Shown here one piece after another: positions 1 to 13,100 of a stretch of DNA of 64,000 nucleotides. The DNA is from Henricia sp. BOLD:AAB3569 (taxonomy: Eukaryota > Echinodermata > Asteroidea > Spinulosida > Echinasteridae): the NCBI GenBank assembly GCA_037783545.1, contig JBBELK010001000.1:372001-436000 (forward strand), written 5' to 3'. Made by a program: the position numbers and the translations under genes. The notes under the pieces were generated by a model. That model was not told where the DNA came from, did no database searches, and saw only the letters and a list, made by a program, of their open reading frames with translations. The stretch's first letter is position 1. The number at the start of each line of letters is the position of its first letter.

Positions 1-435
1 GTCCCGCGAAATGTATACGTATTTCAGCCGTCAATACGATCGTCCGGGTAGTGGGCAAAATGCAGCGACGAACAGGAGTTAGGCTGGCGCCGTAGCCAGT
101 GGTCAGGTAAACCTATCAGATGAACGCAATGTACCATACCATTCTCCGCCTCCCGAGACATGTGTGAAATGTAAACACACGCACCCACACGTACCGACTG
201 GCTGTCAAAAAATAGATCGTCAAGAGAACACAGCAGACGCGTCAAAAAAGAAAAAACGAAAACCTCGCCAATCAGGGTAAGAATATTGTCATGGGACAAA
301 CCGATAGAAAGGACTTGGATGATTTATACCCAATGGTTATTGTAGACACGAATTAAAAAAACAGGCACATCACACGCAACGGAGGAAGGAAAAATAATTT
401 CTTTCTCCAGGCTGGAAATAAGACTAATATAATTT
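1..435. other. Presumed WDR37 intron, nothing recognised
   Basis: No exon matching the WDR37 N terminus is seen on the plus strand and the minus-strand frame here resembles no family I know. Confidence 0.4.
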
Positions 436-483
436 CTCCGCCATTTATGGGAGTCAAGATTTTGACTCCCATAAATGGCGGAG
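436..483. repeat. Perfect 22-bp hairpin
   Basis: Arms CTCCGCCATTTATGGGAGTC (plus AA) pair fully across a 4-nt loop. It may be a tiny foldback or solo terminal repeat pair inside the WDR37 intron. Confidence 0.7.
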
Positions 484-654
484 CGTGTTGCTTCGAGAAA
501 ATACGCAAAATTTAAGCATTTCTAAGGCACGTTTGTGTGGATCATTATATTCTACTTTTTAAACATCTTTCAGATCATGCTCATTATACTTCAAACGCTT
601 GTAATAGCCCAAAAACGCCCAATAAAGCGCAACCTGAAGGCAACGTGTTCCTTT

Positions 655-990
655 AAGATATCCCTACTTCCCACTTGCACTTTTGTCGCAAATGTTGCTT
701 TTCTGTAGAAAAATCACGTTTTCTTCTTCAAAAATTGCCTTCAGTTAGTGCACAAGATAACCATTCACGCACGCGCGCAGCGCCCTCTGTTGTCGCGCTT
801 ACATCACAGACCGCTCGCCGCGTCATTTCGTGCATTACTTTATGCAGTAATTTTTATCATTTATTTATCTCAGAAATGCAACATTTGCGACGGAAGTGTC
901 AGTGGGAAGTATATATTAGAATTGAATAAGCTATCGATTCCAATATGTAAATTTACCCAAATCCGTGTTCAATGTATATGAAAAAAATAC
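655..990. mobile_element. Foldback family A, copy 1
   Basis: Inverted arms: CACTTGCACTTTTGTCGCAA with TTTGCGACGGAAGTGTCAGT, around a GC-rich centre. The right end (TTCAATGTATATG) is shared with the copy at 2060-2460; a third relative is at 36075-36405. Confidence 0.6.
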
Positions 991-992
991 CC

Positions 993-1071
993 GTGTTTGT
1001 AACCATTTCTATCAACACTTTTAGTCTGGTTTTTCTTGTCAAATTTTGGGTAACTGCAAATGATGTATTGA
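993..1071 (+). repeat. Short dispersed repeat, shared with 12571-12650
   Basis: GTGTTTGTAACCATTTCTAT onward matches GTGTTTGTTACCACTGCTAT at 12571, continuing through a shared AATGATGTATTG. Both copies lie just upstream of a WDR37 acceptor. Confidence 0.6.
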
Positions 1072-1121
1072 GCTTTAAGTCCTGGAAACATTTGTTTGCT
1101 TACATGTTACTTGCAGTGCAG

Positions 1122-1236
1122 GACAAGGTGGAGACATTAACTGAGAAGCTTGAGGCTCTTCAAAGCGGTAAAGTCCCTGCTGGTGAGGGCACTGATGCTG
1201 CTGATGGAACCACTCGGCCGAGTGTCAAAAGCAAAG
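1122..1236 (+). CDS. WDR37: WDR37 exon: coiled-coil part
   Basis: Encodes [16 protein letters not shown] and a Gly/Ala/Thr-rich linker, ending in phase 1 before gttagt. It aligns with the REIDTLNERLAAEGQ stretch of human WDR37. Two acceptors are possible, at 1116 and 1121; the second gives phase 0 directly at GAC. Confidence 0.8.
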
Positions 1237-4200
1237 GTTAGTAATTATTCATTTTGTTATCCAGCTTAAGCACTGCCATGAAATTTACCCCTGGTCATTG
1301 GTCCTTGTGAAGAGGAAATTGGTCCACATTTTTGGCAAAAGAACCCCAACAGGCTTGCCTGGGGTCAATTTCATGTAGTGCTATGATCCTTTGTAACCAA
1401 GTTTCGATTTCTTAACATTTGATGTATGCTGTTGATTTCAAGAAACACAGGGGTCGAAAATTATGTTAGTGGCCCACAGGGGAGACTGATGTTCATTGGC
1501 CTTCTCAAAATTTGTGTGGCCCAAATAGAACTGTTAAAGGCACAGGCTCGTCAGTAATGCGCGCGCGCCAAATTCGTGCCATGAAATACGCAGCTCTATG
1601 CCTTTGCTATGAAGCTGCGTATTTCGTAACACGGATTTGGCCCCCCAGCATTGCTGACGAGCCTGGCCTTTAAATTATTTTCTGTTCTTCAATGAGTAAT
1701 CTCAAAATTTTCTGGTGAGTTAAAAGTCACTTTTGGCCCATGTTGATGAGTACATGTAAAAGAAAACATGCTCTGGTGCCAGCAGAAGCTGCAGTGGTGA
1801 ATGGCCAAAATCTGCACTCCGTAATTTCACTAGTCTCAGACAAGAGGACCGTTGTTAATTTCGACCCCTGCATAATAACAGGTAAAAGCAGTTAAGATTG
1901 TCTTGTCTAAGCCACCTTTGTCATTTATCCGAGCTTTGCTCCTATTTGTCTTAATTTACAGCATCCACCCAGTTATCCAACTTGATGATCCTGAAGCCAA
2001 AGTATAAACCAACTACAGGAAAGGTAAGTGGGTCTTTCCATGGTAAAGGGGGAATTTTGGGTATTTTTTCCGTATACATTGAACAAAGATTTGAAGGAAA
2101 TTACCTCCTGTAATCAGCAGATAATGTAATTTTAAGATATACTTCGTACTTGCACTTTTGTCGCAAATGTTGCTTTTCTGTAGAAAAATCGCATTTTCTC
2201 CTTCAAAATTACATTCAGTTAGTGCACAAGATAACCATTTACGCGGGCGCGTAGCCACCTCTGTTATCGCTCTTACGCACGGACCGCTCGCGCCGTAATT
2301 TTGTGCATTACTTTATGCAGTAATATCATTTATTTATCTTAGAAATGCAACATTTCCGACAGAAGTGCAAGTGGAAAGTATATCTTAAAATTGGATTATC
2401 TGTTTATACCAGGAGGCAATTTCATTTAAATCTTTGTTCAATGTATACAAACAAAATACCGACTTTTGGCAACACAGACCATATTTTTGAGGAAATACCT
2501 TTGTCTGGTCTCAAAATAAAAGAATTAAGTTTAAGTTGTGCTAAAGAGATAACTTGGGCCTATAAAGGGTTAAAAACATGCCTTTCTAAAAACCCTGTGT
2601 AGTGTGTACAAATTTCCAATATACGCTCGTAACAGGAACGGATACTTGTGTTACATTTTAGGCCGTCCCGGTTACGAGTGTATATTGGAAATTTGTACAC
2701 AGGGTTTTTAGAAAGGCATGTTGTCGCACTATTTGTAACCCTTTTTGGGCCTAAGTTATCTCTTCAGAACAACTGATACTTATTTCTTTTATTTTGAGAC
2801 CTGACAAAGGTATTTTCTGGAAAATATGGTCTGTGTTGCCAAAATGTCCCCTTTGCTGTGGAAAGACTCAATTGAAATTTCCAGTGTGTTATTGTTCTCC
2901 ACTGGTTGACAATTTGTCCGAGCGCGCTGAGCAGCGCCCTCACGTGGCGAACACTGACCAAACCCCTGTTCGCCGCATGAGGGTGCTGTCCAAAACAGAT
3001 GCATGCAACTGTAATGGCTGTTATTGGCCATGGATTGGGTCGCCGATGCGATAGATATGCGTGGAAAGTGAACGATAATGACACCAGCGGCCAGCGAATC
3101 ATGTTTGGCGACTTTAAACCTAATTTTGGAATGACTTGGCCGTACTTCGGAAGTGTTTTTAGAGAGAAAAATTGATTATTTTTGTCTGGGAGGCAGTAGT
3201 ATATTTTTGTCCGGCAAAATTTTGTCTAGGCGCTAACGGTATCTCTGATGATTATGTCCGGGTGCGCCACAACAAGTGGAGAACTCTGGTGTGATCCGTG
3301 CACGAGCCTTGCCAGGCACGATCCATGCATGTGCATGCCAGCACATTATTGTGTGTAACCTGCCGTTGTCAGTGAAGAGTCACTGTCCGCGCTGTGCGTT
3401 TGCTTGTAATGCACACGTGACAATTTCACCATGGGACCAAACTATTTTTCCTGCAAGTATCGCTTTGTTTATGTTGATTTTAAAGGGCAAAATGGCTGCA
3501 CCATGATAAAGGTCTATACACGCACTTTATGGATGGTCCCTTTAATCTTGAGTTACTGATAAGACATTTTGTTCATTACCAGAATGTATTCAGCTTTAAA
3601 GGGGCAAGCACCTCGGGCTGCCAGCTGGTCAGGCATTTTAGAGGTCACCGAGATGGTGTTTGGGAGGTCAGTCTATCCAGAGGGGAGGTGCCACTACTTG
3701 GAACAGCATGTGCAGGTAAGCCCTGCTGTTTTGCTTGTCGAAGCACTTCCAGAAATGCACATGACAGTTCATGTTGGACGCACATGTGTCACTTTTAAAT
3801 TAGCAGTATTGTATTATACACAGAGATTTCCATTATAAGCTAGATAAGCATCAAGTGTGTTATTGAATGGCACATCACAGTAACCGGTTTTGGTCAGTTT
3901 GGTTCGTGTGCACGCATAGTGCGTTTTGTGTTCGAACATAACATGCGTGATCATCACAAACATTTAGAAAGTGTGCAAGCATGAGGTCTCGACGTGTAAT
4001 GTAATGGAAAACTGCCCCAAACTGTGCAAATGATGTGCCCAAAATCATGCAAATGAGGTGCCCAAAACCATGCAAATGAGACGCCCAAAACCATGCTTAT
4101 GAGAAGGCGTTGTTATGCGCGTCATGGCTATTTTTTCGGTTCTAGTTTTTAATAGTTTTTATTTTATTTTACAGCTCTGAATCAGACTTGTAAGGACTTG

Positions 4201-7200
4201 CAGGACCTTATCATGTGTTGACTTCAGTACTAGGTTTTGCATTTGATCTTTTCTCTTTTTCTTAAAGATCGAACAGCAAAATTATGGTGTATCGAGACGG
4301 GGGCATGCGTTCTCAAATACATCGGCCATGTTGGATCGGTCAATTCAATTCGGTTCCATCCGACAGAGTCACTGGTCCTCACAAGTAAGTTGTTTGCCTT
4401 TGAGCAAGGCACTTAAACATGCTTGCGCCATCCTTCGGAAGGGTCTGATGTAAAGCCGTTGGTCTAGTGTGTTGTGTAACGCACTCTTTTGTCGCCTGCC
4501 AATGCGCCACCAACCTATGTATCTGGATGTTTAGGTGGAAGACACAAAACTACAGTCACATATCCACCAGGCCCCCGTACAAATGTTTGTACAGCAGCCA
4601 TGTTGTCCACATGCATTAGGTATAGACCGTATCGAATAGCCGCCATCTTGTGGGGCAGTTTCTTTGTTCCTTTGAGGACATGCATGGTTGCACATATTGT
4701 GCTTACATTGTTGAACAGTTTAAGTAACAAAAGGTGCCCCACAAGATGGCGGCTATTCGATACGGTAAAATGACCTTGATCACGGTGCGTATAGCTTTGT
4801 CTTGTTTCCCATAGTACGTGTCGGGTACGATCAGTGCGTCTGCGCAACCACGTGATAGCGCGTGTAATCTCCCGTTGAGAATGACTGTCCACGATGCCTG
4901 TGCCATTGTGATGCACACAATGAACAACTTTTTTTTCTGCAGTCTTTGCTTCGGTTACGTTTATTTCAATAGGAGAAAAAGGAAGATGGCCGCACTGTGA
5001 TAAAGATCTATTAGTAGGGAGTTTGTGTTTCCATTACAGTGTACTAGTATCACATAATTTAAGGAACCTTGCCCACAAACATGGCCACCACTACAAAGGG
5101 TCTATTTTATATAGTATTAGTGTCTTTAAACATTTTGTGAATTGAAAAGTAAGTCTGATGTTACATTTATTTATTTATTATTTTTCAAATGCAGGCTCTG
5201 GTGACAGTACTGCCCATGTTTGGAAGGCAACAGTCACGCTACCGCCACCCACCCAACCCTTGGACGCCAGTGTAATATTTCCTATTCTTCACAATCTTAC
5301 AACCCATTTGCTTTTTGATCGGGGCATTAAATGTTAACTTTGCATGTCATACTTGATGCTTGTGTGTGACCAGGCTTTAAAGGTAGATGCATTTAATGTA
5401 CCTATTGAAGTAGACTAGTTGTACCGTTCTATTCCTGCCAAGGCGAGGCTATCTCTGTACTTTCTTTGGTAGTTATAACCTAGAGTGGCTATCTGGGGCC
5501 AATTTCATGGCGGGGAACTGCATATATGCAGTTCTGAGTGTGAGTGTCTTGGGGGCGGTTATACAGAATTAGTCCCATGAATTAGACCAGGGCAGAGCTA
5601 TTCACTATTATCTTGTTAGCTTGGAGTCAAGTCAGTTTTTGGTTTTTGACCTATGACTTGGCTCTGGAGAATATGACTTGTGACTGGACTTGGGAAATAA
5701 GATTGTTTTACGATTTGAAATAAAAACTAGTCATCGAGTCTCCAGCCCCAGAGACATACATGTATACCTGCATAACCAAAACTACTAGTGCAGTCTCCCG
5801 CTCCAGGGGAATGAATTGAAAAATGCCTAGCCATCGCGAAGTGGTTAAGCGCTAGCTGAAAACGTGTCCTTACTGTAGCAGAAAAGTTGTGCTAACTTTA
5901 AGGCTATTTCACGGCAGCAGCGTGCTTAAGCATGCGCATGCTTGGAAAACGGGCATTGTTGCGTCACTAGTGTTTAGCAAATTTTGCCTTTGAAGCTAGC
6001 AAACGTTTGGCAGTGCTTAAGCTTACGTTCTCCGTGAAAAAGCCGGAAGATTGGCTGCTAAACAGCTCCATGAAATTGGCCCCTGGTATTGTAATCGGCA
6101 ATTACACATACTGGCCCCATTTTGCCACCTGGCCCATTTTGTACAAATACTGTGATGTTATCGTATGTATTTTGAATATCTTCATTTTCAACAATGTATA
6201 CACTCCCAGTGAAGATTACGTGTAACTACACTGATATTAAGATTTGATCAACTTTCGTTTTGCAGCAAAAGTCTTGTCCATCGTCCGGTGATGATGTGGA
6301 TGGTTCTGATAAAGAAGAGGGAGATGGTAAGAAAATACACATTTTTTGATTTTAGACTAGTTTAAATTTTTGGATATAATTTGGATATACACTACTGACA
6401 ATAAGTTAGGGATATTGGTAATGTTGTGGTTTTGGAAATTGTTTTTCTTCAAATGACTGTTTTCACCTATTCCTGTGACAAGGTGTGTCTGTCATGCAGA
6501 TACAATTGTCTAATCATGTACAAAATCATTCAAGCGAAAAGCGTACCCTCAAAACATCTGCGTACACTCCACAATATCCCTAACTTTTTGCGATTAAAGA
6601 TGCATTGCTGGAATGTATATATGTATGTTTCTGCAGGTGTCGAAAACGAGAACGTTGTCCTAGTAAAGTCACCCCAAGCCCAGTTGGAGGGTCACTCTGG
6701 GGCAATTATCTCCGCTGATTGGCTAGCCGGTGGCAAACAGCTGGTCACGGCTTCGTGGGATAGGACGGCTAATCTTTATGATGTAGACACCGGGGCTATA
6801 GTTCACACTCTCACAGGTGGGTCAAAAACTCTGTTTGCTAGGATAGGGCGACAATTTGTGTGTAAAAAAGCTATATTAGGGCGATACGCTCAATAGGGCG
6901 ACAATTTTTTTTTTTTAAACCATTTTTTAAGGTCCAAAACATTTTTTTAAAATCGAGAACCATTTTTATTAGGTCTAGAACCGTCTGTCTTAGATCTGTA
7001 ACCATTTTTGAAAGCTTCGATTTTGTGTCATTTTGAGTGATTCTTGCCGAAATTTTGGCTTCCCCAATTGTGGCCCTATTGCCGCATCCAGAGTTCTTCC
7101 AATACTCATTCACATCAGGCCATGTTTCATGGGAAAACATCGAACTTGTGGTATAAACAGAAGTAGGTTTGTGGTAATTTTAAAGGCCAACTGTATCATT

Positions 7201-10080
7201 TGCAAGATAACATTTTTTTATGAATTCCTGGAAGAACAGTGTTACATAAAAAAAGAATGTTGATGAATTAGTTGTCAGAAGTTTCAGGTACAAAGAAGCA
7301 TCAATGCTTCAGAAAACCTTCAAAATCCATGCAAGTTGGGATGGGATGCCAGTCCATCGCTGGATACCCCAGCAGTTAGTTGGGTTTCCCCAACAGGTTG
7401 TTAGTTTTCATGGCAGTGACTAGGAGCATTGCTACTCCCCCTGGATGGGATTCCAGTCCATTGCAGGTTTACCCCCAGCAGTTAGTTGGGTAAATTTCCC
7501 CAACAGGTTGTTAGTTTTCATGGCATGGAGTGACTAGGAGCATTGCTACTCTCCCTGGATGGGATGCCAGTACATTGCAGGTTTACCCCCAGCAGTTAGT
7601 TGGGTTTCCCCAACAGGTTGTTAGTTTTCATGGCATGGAGTGACTAGGAGCATTGCTACTCTCCCTGGATGGGATGCCAGTACATTGCAGGTTAACCCTT
7701 AGCAGTTAGTTGGGTTTCCCCAACAGGTTGTTAGTTTTCATGGCATGGAGTGACTAGGAGCATTGCTACTCTCCCTGGATGGGATGCCAGTACATTGCAG
7801 GTTTACCCCCAGCAGTTAGTTGGGTTTCCCCAACAGGTTGTTAGTTTTCATGGCATGGAGTGACTAGGAGCATTGCTACTCTCCCTGGATGGTATGCCAG
7901 TACATTGCAGGTTTACCCCCAGCAGTTAGTTGGGTTCCCCCAACAGGCTGTTAGTTTCCATGGCATGGAGTGACTAGGAGCATTGCTACTCCCCCTGTAT
8001 GGGATGCTAGTCCATCACAGGTTTACCCTTAGCAGTTAGTTGGGTTTCCCCAACAGGTTGTTAGTTTTCATGTCATGGAGTGACTAGGAGCATTGCTACT
8101 CCTCCTGGATGGGATTCCAGTCCATTGCAGGTTTACCCCCAGCAGTTAGTTGGGTAAATTTCCCCAACAGGTTGTTATTTTTCATGGCATGGAGTGACTA
8201 GGAGCATTGCTACTCCCCCTGGATGGGATTCCAGTCCATTGCAGGTTTACCCCCAGCAGTTAGTTGGGTTTCCCCAACAGGTTGTTATTTTTCATGGCAT
8301 GGAGTGACTAGAAGCATTGCTACTCCACCTGGATGGGATGCCAGTCCATTACAGGTTTACCCCCAGCAGTTAGTTGGGTTCCCCCAACAGGTTGTTAGTT
8401 TTCATGGCATGGAGTGACTAGGAGCATTGCTACTCCCCCTGGATGGGATTCCAGTCCATTGCAGGTTTACCCCCAGCAGTTAGTTGGGTTTCCCCAACAG
8501 GTTGTTAGTTTTCATGGCATGGAGTGACTAGGAGCATTGCTACTCCCCCTGGATGGGATTCCAGTCCATTGCAGGTTTACCCCCAGCAGTTAGTTGGGTT
8601 TCCCCAACAGGTTGTTAGTTTTCATGGCATGGAGTGACTAGAAGCATTGCTACTCCACCTGGATGGGATGCTAGTCCATTACAGGTTTACCCCCAGCAGT
8701 TAGTTGGGTTCCCCCAACAGGTTGTTAGTTTTCATGGCATGGAGTGACTAGGAGCATTGCTACTCCCCCTGGATGGGATTCCAGTCCATTGCAGGTTTAC
8801 CCTGCAGTTAGTTAGGTTTCCCCAACAGGTTGTTAGTTTCCATGGCATGGAGTGACTAGGAGCATTGCTAGTCCCCCTGTATGGGATGCTAGTCCATCAC
8901 AGGTTTACCCCCAGCAGTTAGTTGGGTTTCCCCAACAGGTTGTTAGTTTTCATGGCATGGAGTGATGACTAGGAGCATTGCTACCCCCCCTGGATGGGAT
9001 TCCAGTCCATTGCAGGTTTACCCCAGCAGTTTTGGTTTCCCAACCAGTATTTGCTGGTACATGTTTACAATCAATACATCTGGGTAGAGAGAGACATTGT
9101 GGAGCAAAGTGTCTTGTCTAAAGCCTAGCGTACATTGACATTGCAACTAGAAGCAACTCAACTGATCAGTTGCTGTCGATGTGTGTGTAGTGCGCACATC
9201 GACAGAAACTGATTAGTTCCGCAACTAGCGGCAACTGGGAGCATCCAGGTATATCTACATTTCCAGAGCGCGCACATCGACACAGCAACTCGGTAAAGCG
9301 CAGAGTGCATTGCCCTTGCAACTGTGCTTGCAGTTGCTGTCGATGTGCGAGCTCGTGATCAGATGCACGCGAGCAACTGGCAGCAACTAGTTGCAAGTAC
9401 GCGTACATCGACGCAACTGACCGCAACTGGGTACAACTAGTTGCCAAAAAGTAGAACATGAGCAACTCGCGGCAACTGGGATTTTTTCAGTTGCCGGTAG
9501 TTGCAAGTGCGCGTACATCGACCTTTTTGAGCAACTGATCAGTTGCTCCCAGTTGCTCCTAGTTGCCGGAAACACCAGTTGCCACTAGTTGCTTCCAGTT
9601 GCAAGGTCGATGTACACTAGGCTTAAGGACACAACGCGATAGCGGTGAACAGGCTTTGAACTATGACTAACCACCTGAAGATCCAATGCACTAGTGTACA
9701 AATGAACATGTGCATAGTTTACTCTTTGTTGCAGGCCATGACCAGGAACTGACACACTGCTGTGCCTCCCCCTCCCAGAAGCTTGTAGTCACATCATCAG
9801 CTGATACAACATTCAGACTATGGGACTTCAGAGATCCTAGCATACACTCGGTGAATGTCTTCCAAGGACATACTGAGTAAGGATCACGGAACTCCATTAA
9901 AAGCTAGAACGGAAACAGAGCCAGGTCACGCATAACCGCGCCTTCATTAGCATAGTTTTGGGCACCTTCATTTGCATAGTTTTGGGCACCTTCATTTGCA
10001 TAGTTTTGGGCACTTTGCCATTGAATTACACGTAAAACCTCGCGCTTGTGCACTTTCTCAATGTTTGTGATGATCGCACA

Positions 10081-10111
<31 letters not shown>

Positions 10112-13100
10112 TCTTTTTGGTATTCATACCAAGGATTCCTTAGAGACACCGAGGATTCCCCTTGCTCTTCACGAAATAATGCTCTGGGATCTTTAGAGTG
10201 CGTTACCGTTACCTAACACACTGGACCAACGGCTTTACATCGCTTCCGAAGGATGGAGCAAAAGTGGTTGAGTGCCTTGCCCAAGGGCACAGGTACCGCA
10301 GCCGGATTCGAACCCGCAACCCCAAATTTTCACCTATGATTGCAAGTCAATGACCCATACCACTCGGCCACGGTACCCCACAAACACAACGCGCTACATG
10401 CGCATGCATTCCAAACCGACCTAAACTAGTTGCCGTGATGTGCCATTCAATAACACAGTCATTTCTTATCTAGCTTTTAATGGATATCTGTGGTAAGGAT
10501 GCATTGGAGTACAATAAAATCTTGAAAAGAAAAATCTGGGTCCTATTTCATAAAAGTTAGAAACATTCTTAAGTGGATTTAGGAACAATAAAATCTAATT
10601 TTTCCTATCTTTAAAAACATGAGTTAAGAATGTTTATTTAGGAATGTTTCTAAGTGGCCTTTATGAAATAGGACCCAGGGGTTCATTTCACAAACATCCT
10701 AAGATCCATCTTAGGGGTTCTTAAGTCCTATTGTAGGACTTAAGCGGGCCTCCTACTGTGCGATTTTGGGAACGAATTAGGTACGACTAGCTACGATTTG
10801 GTACGATTGTGTGTAGAGTCTATGGACAGTCTCTGATAATCGTACCAAATCGTAGGAAATTCGTGGCAAAAATCACACAGTGGGAGGCCCACTTTAAGCA
10901 CAATCAACTCCTATTGCTAAGACCTTTTCCACTAAGTCCTACTTTTGTGAAATGAACCCCTGGTTACGTAACTAAAATATTTGTTGAAAATACACCGTGT
11001 TAACACCCAAAAAAGTTCAACAAAACCTTTAGAAAAAAGCAGAACTAAATGTGTCTTGAGTTTAGGGAATCGGCACTTCAGCAGGGAGCGTGTTCCATAC
11101 CTTTGGTGCTGCAGCTAAAAATGACCGGCTGCCAATGCATATTCTTTTTGTGCCATGTAATTGTAACCTTGTTATAAAGATGAAATATCTGTTTACTATA
11201 TTACAGTGCCGTTACTTCGGCCGCGTTCACGTCAAGTGATAAAGTCGTCAGTGGATCAGATGACCGATCAGCCAAAGTCTGGGATCTGAAGAATATGAGG
11301 ACACCTATTGCGATGATCCGATCGGACTCTGGGATTAACAGGTGGGATTATCTTGCAATGGATGAGAATCGCTGTGTACAGTCCTATTGCAGTTGAACCT
11401 GAACAGTCAATTGCCTCAAGCTGCTGTGGGAAATTCTAGAATTAGCTTAAGAATATTATTAAGTTAACTCTAACACTCGATCCTTCAAAATCAAAACGAT
11501 TTTGCATACACCCCAGGGAGTTAAGGGCAGTATACATGATTGGTATCTCGAAAATCAGAAATGTTCCCAGATTTACGCCTAACTTACACAATATAAACAT
11601 GATGACCGTAGAAAACTTCCCCTGAAATTATTTTGTCTAAAGTGCTATAGTCTTTGAGAAATGAGCCAAAGAAACAGTTTTCGTCTCATGAGACGAAAAT
11701 TCAATTCGCCCCAAAACCATATCGCCCCAAGTGCCATTTCGCCCCCAAACCACTTCGCCCGAGTGCCATTTCACCCCAAATCACTTCGTCCAAACACTAC
11801 ATCGCCTAAATGCTACTGCGCCCCAAAACCACTTTGTGCACAGGCCGTGGTTCAGGGCGAAATGGTTCAGGGCGAAGTGGTTTTGGGGCGAAATGACTGC
11901 AAACCTGTTTTCTCAAAGGTTAGACGAAGTACGGAGCTGGTTTTTGCTCAGGTTGGTTTTAATCATGCATATCTTCAATCACACAGGGGGATAAAACTAT
12001 TTGTAACAGTTTACCAATCATGTATACTATCTTTAAGGTTGAAAGACTAAACAGATTTCAACTTTTTGATGTTGCCTTGTAAATCATTCAGCCACACAGA
12101 TGCAGCAATACTTCAGAAAACCTGAAATATCCATGCATGTTTTTTGTGTTGAATGAATGGTAAAAAGTGTCTGCAGACAATTTTTTAACAGCACCTTCAG
12201 TTAACAAAGGTACCATTTTACACAGGAAAAATCATCAATGGCGGATCAAGCCTCAGGGACCCCCTGAAATCTATTGTATTTGGGTCTTTCTATAAATTAG
12301 GGGTCCAGTGTTGGTGTCCCCCGTTACATTTTACATCTTGTTTTTGTAAATTCAGGACACATTCTTTAAATACTTTCTATCTCAAAGAGTGAGTACATAA
12401 AGTACAATTCATACAAAATGGTTTAAAAGCCATTTTAATGATTTTTGTACGAAAAATAACACATATCGGGTGTAACGGGGTACACCAAATGTCACACTTT
12501 TGGACCCCTAATTTATAGAAACACCCATTTCTTGTATTTTAATGAGGATGGATCCGCCATTGATCATGTGGTGTTTGTTACCACTGCTATCAACACTTTT
12601 AGTGGGGCTTTTCATGTCAATTTTGGGAACTGGAAATGATGTATTGGGCCCTGATGCATTTCACTTTTAGCTGTTTTTCAACTGTAGACTTGTACATGTG
12701 CCCGCTACACCTTTGGGCAAAATGCAGTTTCTGTATTAATGTTGTCTATTCTGCTTGCAGATTATCTGTTTCGTCGACCAACAACGTGATAGCTATTCCT
12801 CATGATAACCGTCACATTCGCCTGTATGACTTGAATGGAGTACGGCTAGCAAGAATGCCGAGGAACAACAGACAGGTGAGGTCATGTAAACATGTGAACA
12901 GTGAAGCATTCAAGGTGTATGACTTGAGTCTCCTTCAAATGACTTCACATGAATCGAGTCAAAAGCAACGAAAGAGGGGTCTTCATTCTATAAAAAAATC
13001 AAAAATGCATTGAACGTTATAAACGCAAAACACTTTATTAATGAGACAATAGCAACATCTGGCACTCCCTATTAACCAACCAGACCGATGGGTCACCTAT

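Noticed and set aside
5195-5269. Exon end at the first GT (5270)
   Set aside because: It would shift the next exon into a stop; the overlapping donor two bases later keeps the WDR37 frame.
6426-6896. 156-codon frame as a separate gene
   Set aside because: Only 6637-6816 is coding, as a WDR37 exon; the rest is intron read-through.
7335-9121. CRISPR-like array
   Set aside because: Units are contiguous 111-bp tandem repeats with no unique spacers, in animal DNA.
10304-10370. Functional tRNA genes at SINE heads (also 14995, 30218, 40361, 49494)
   Set aside because: Each head runs into a shared SINE body and tail, and stems are imperfect.
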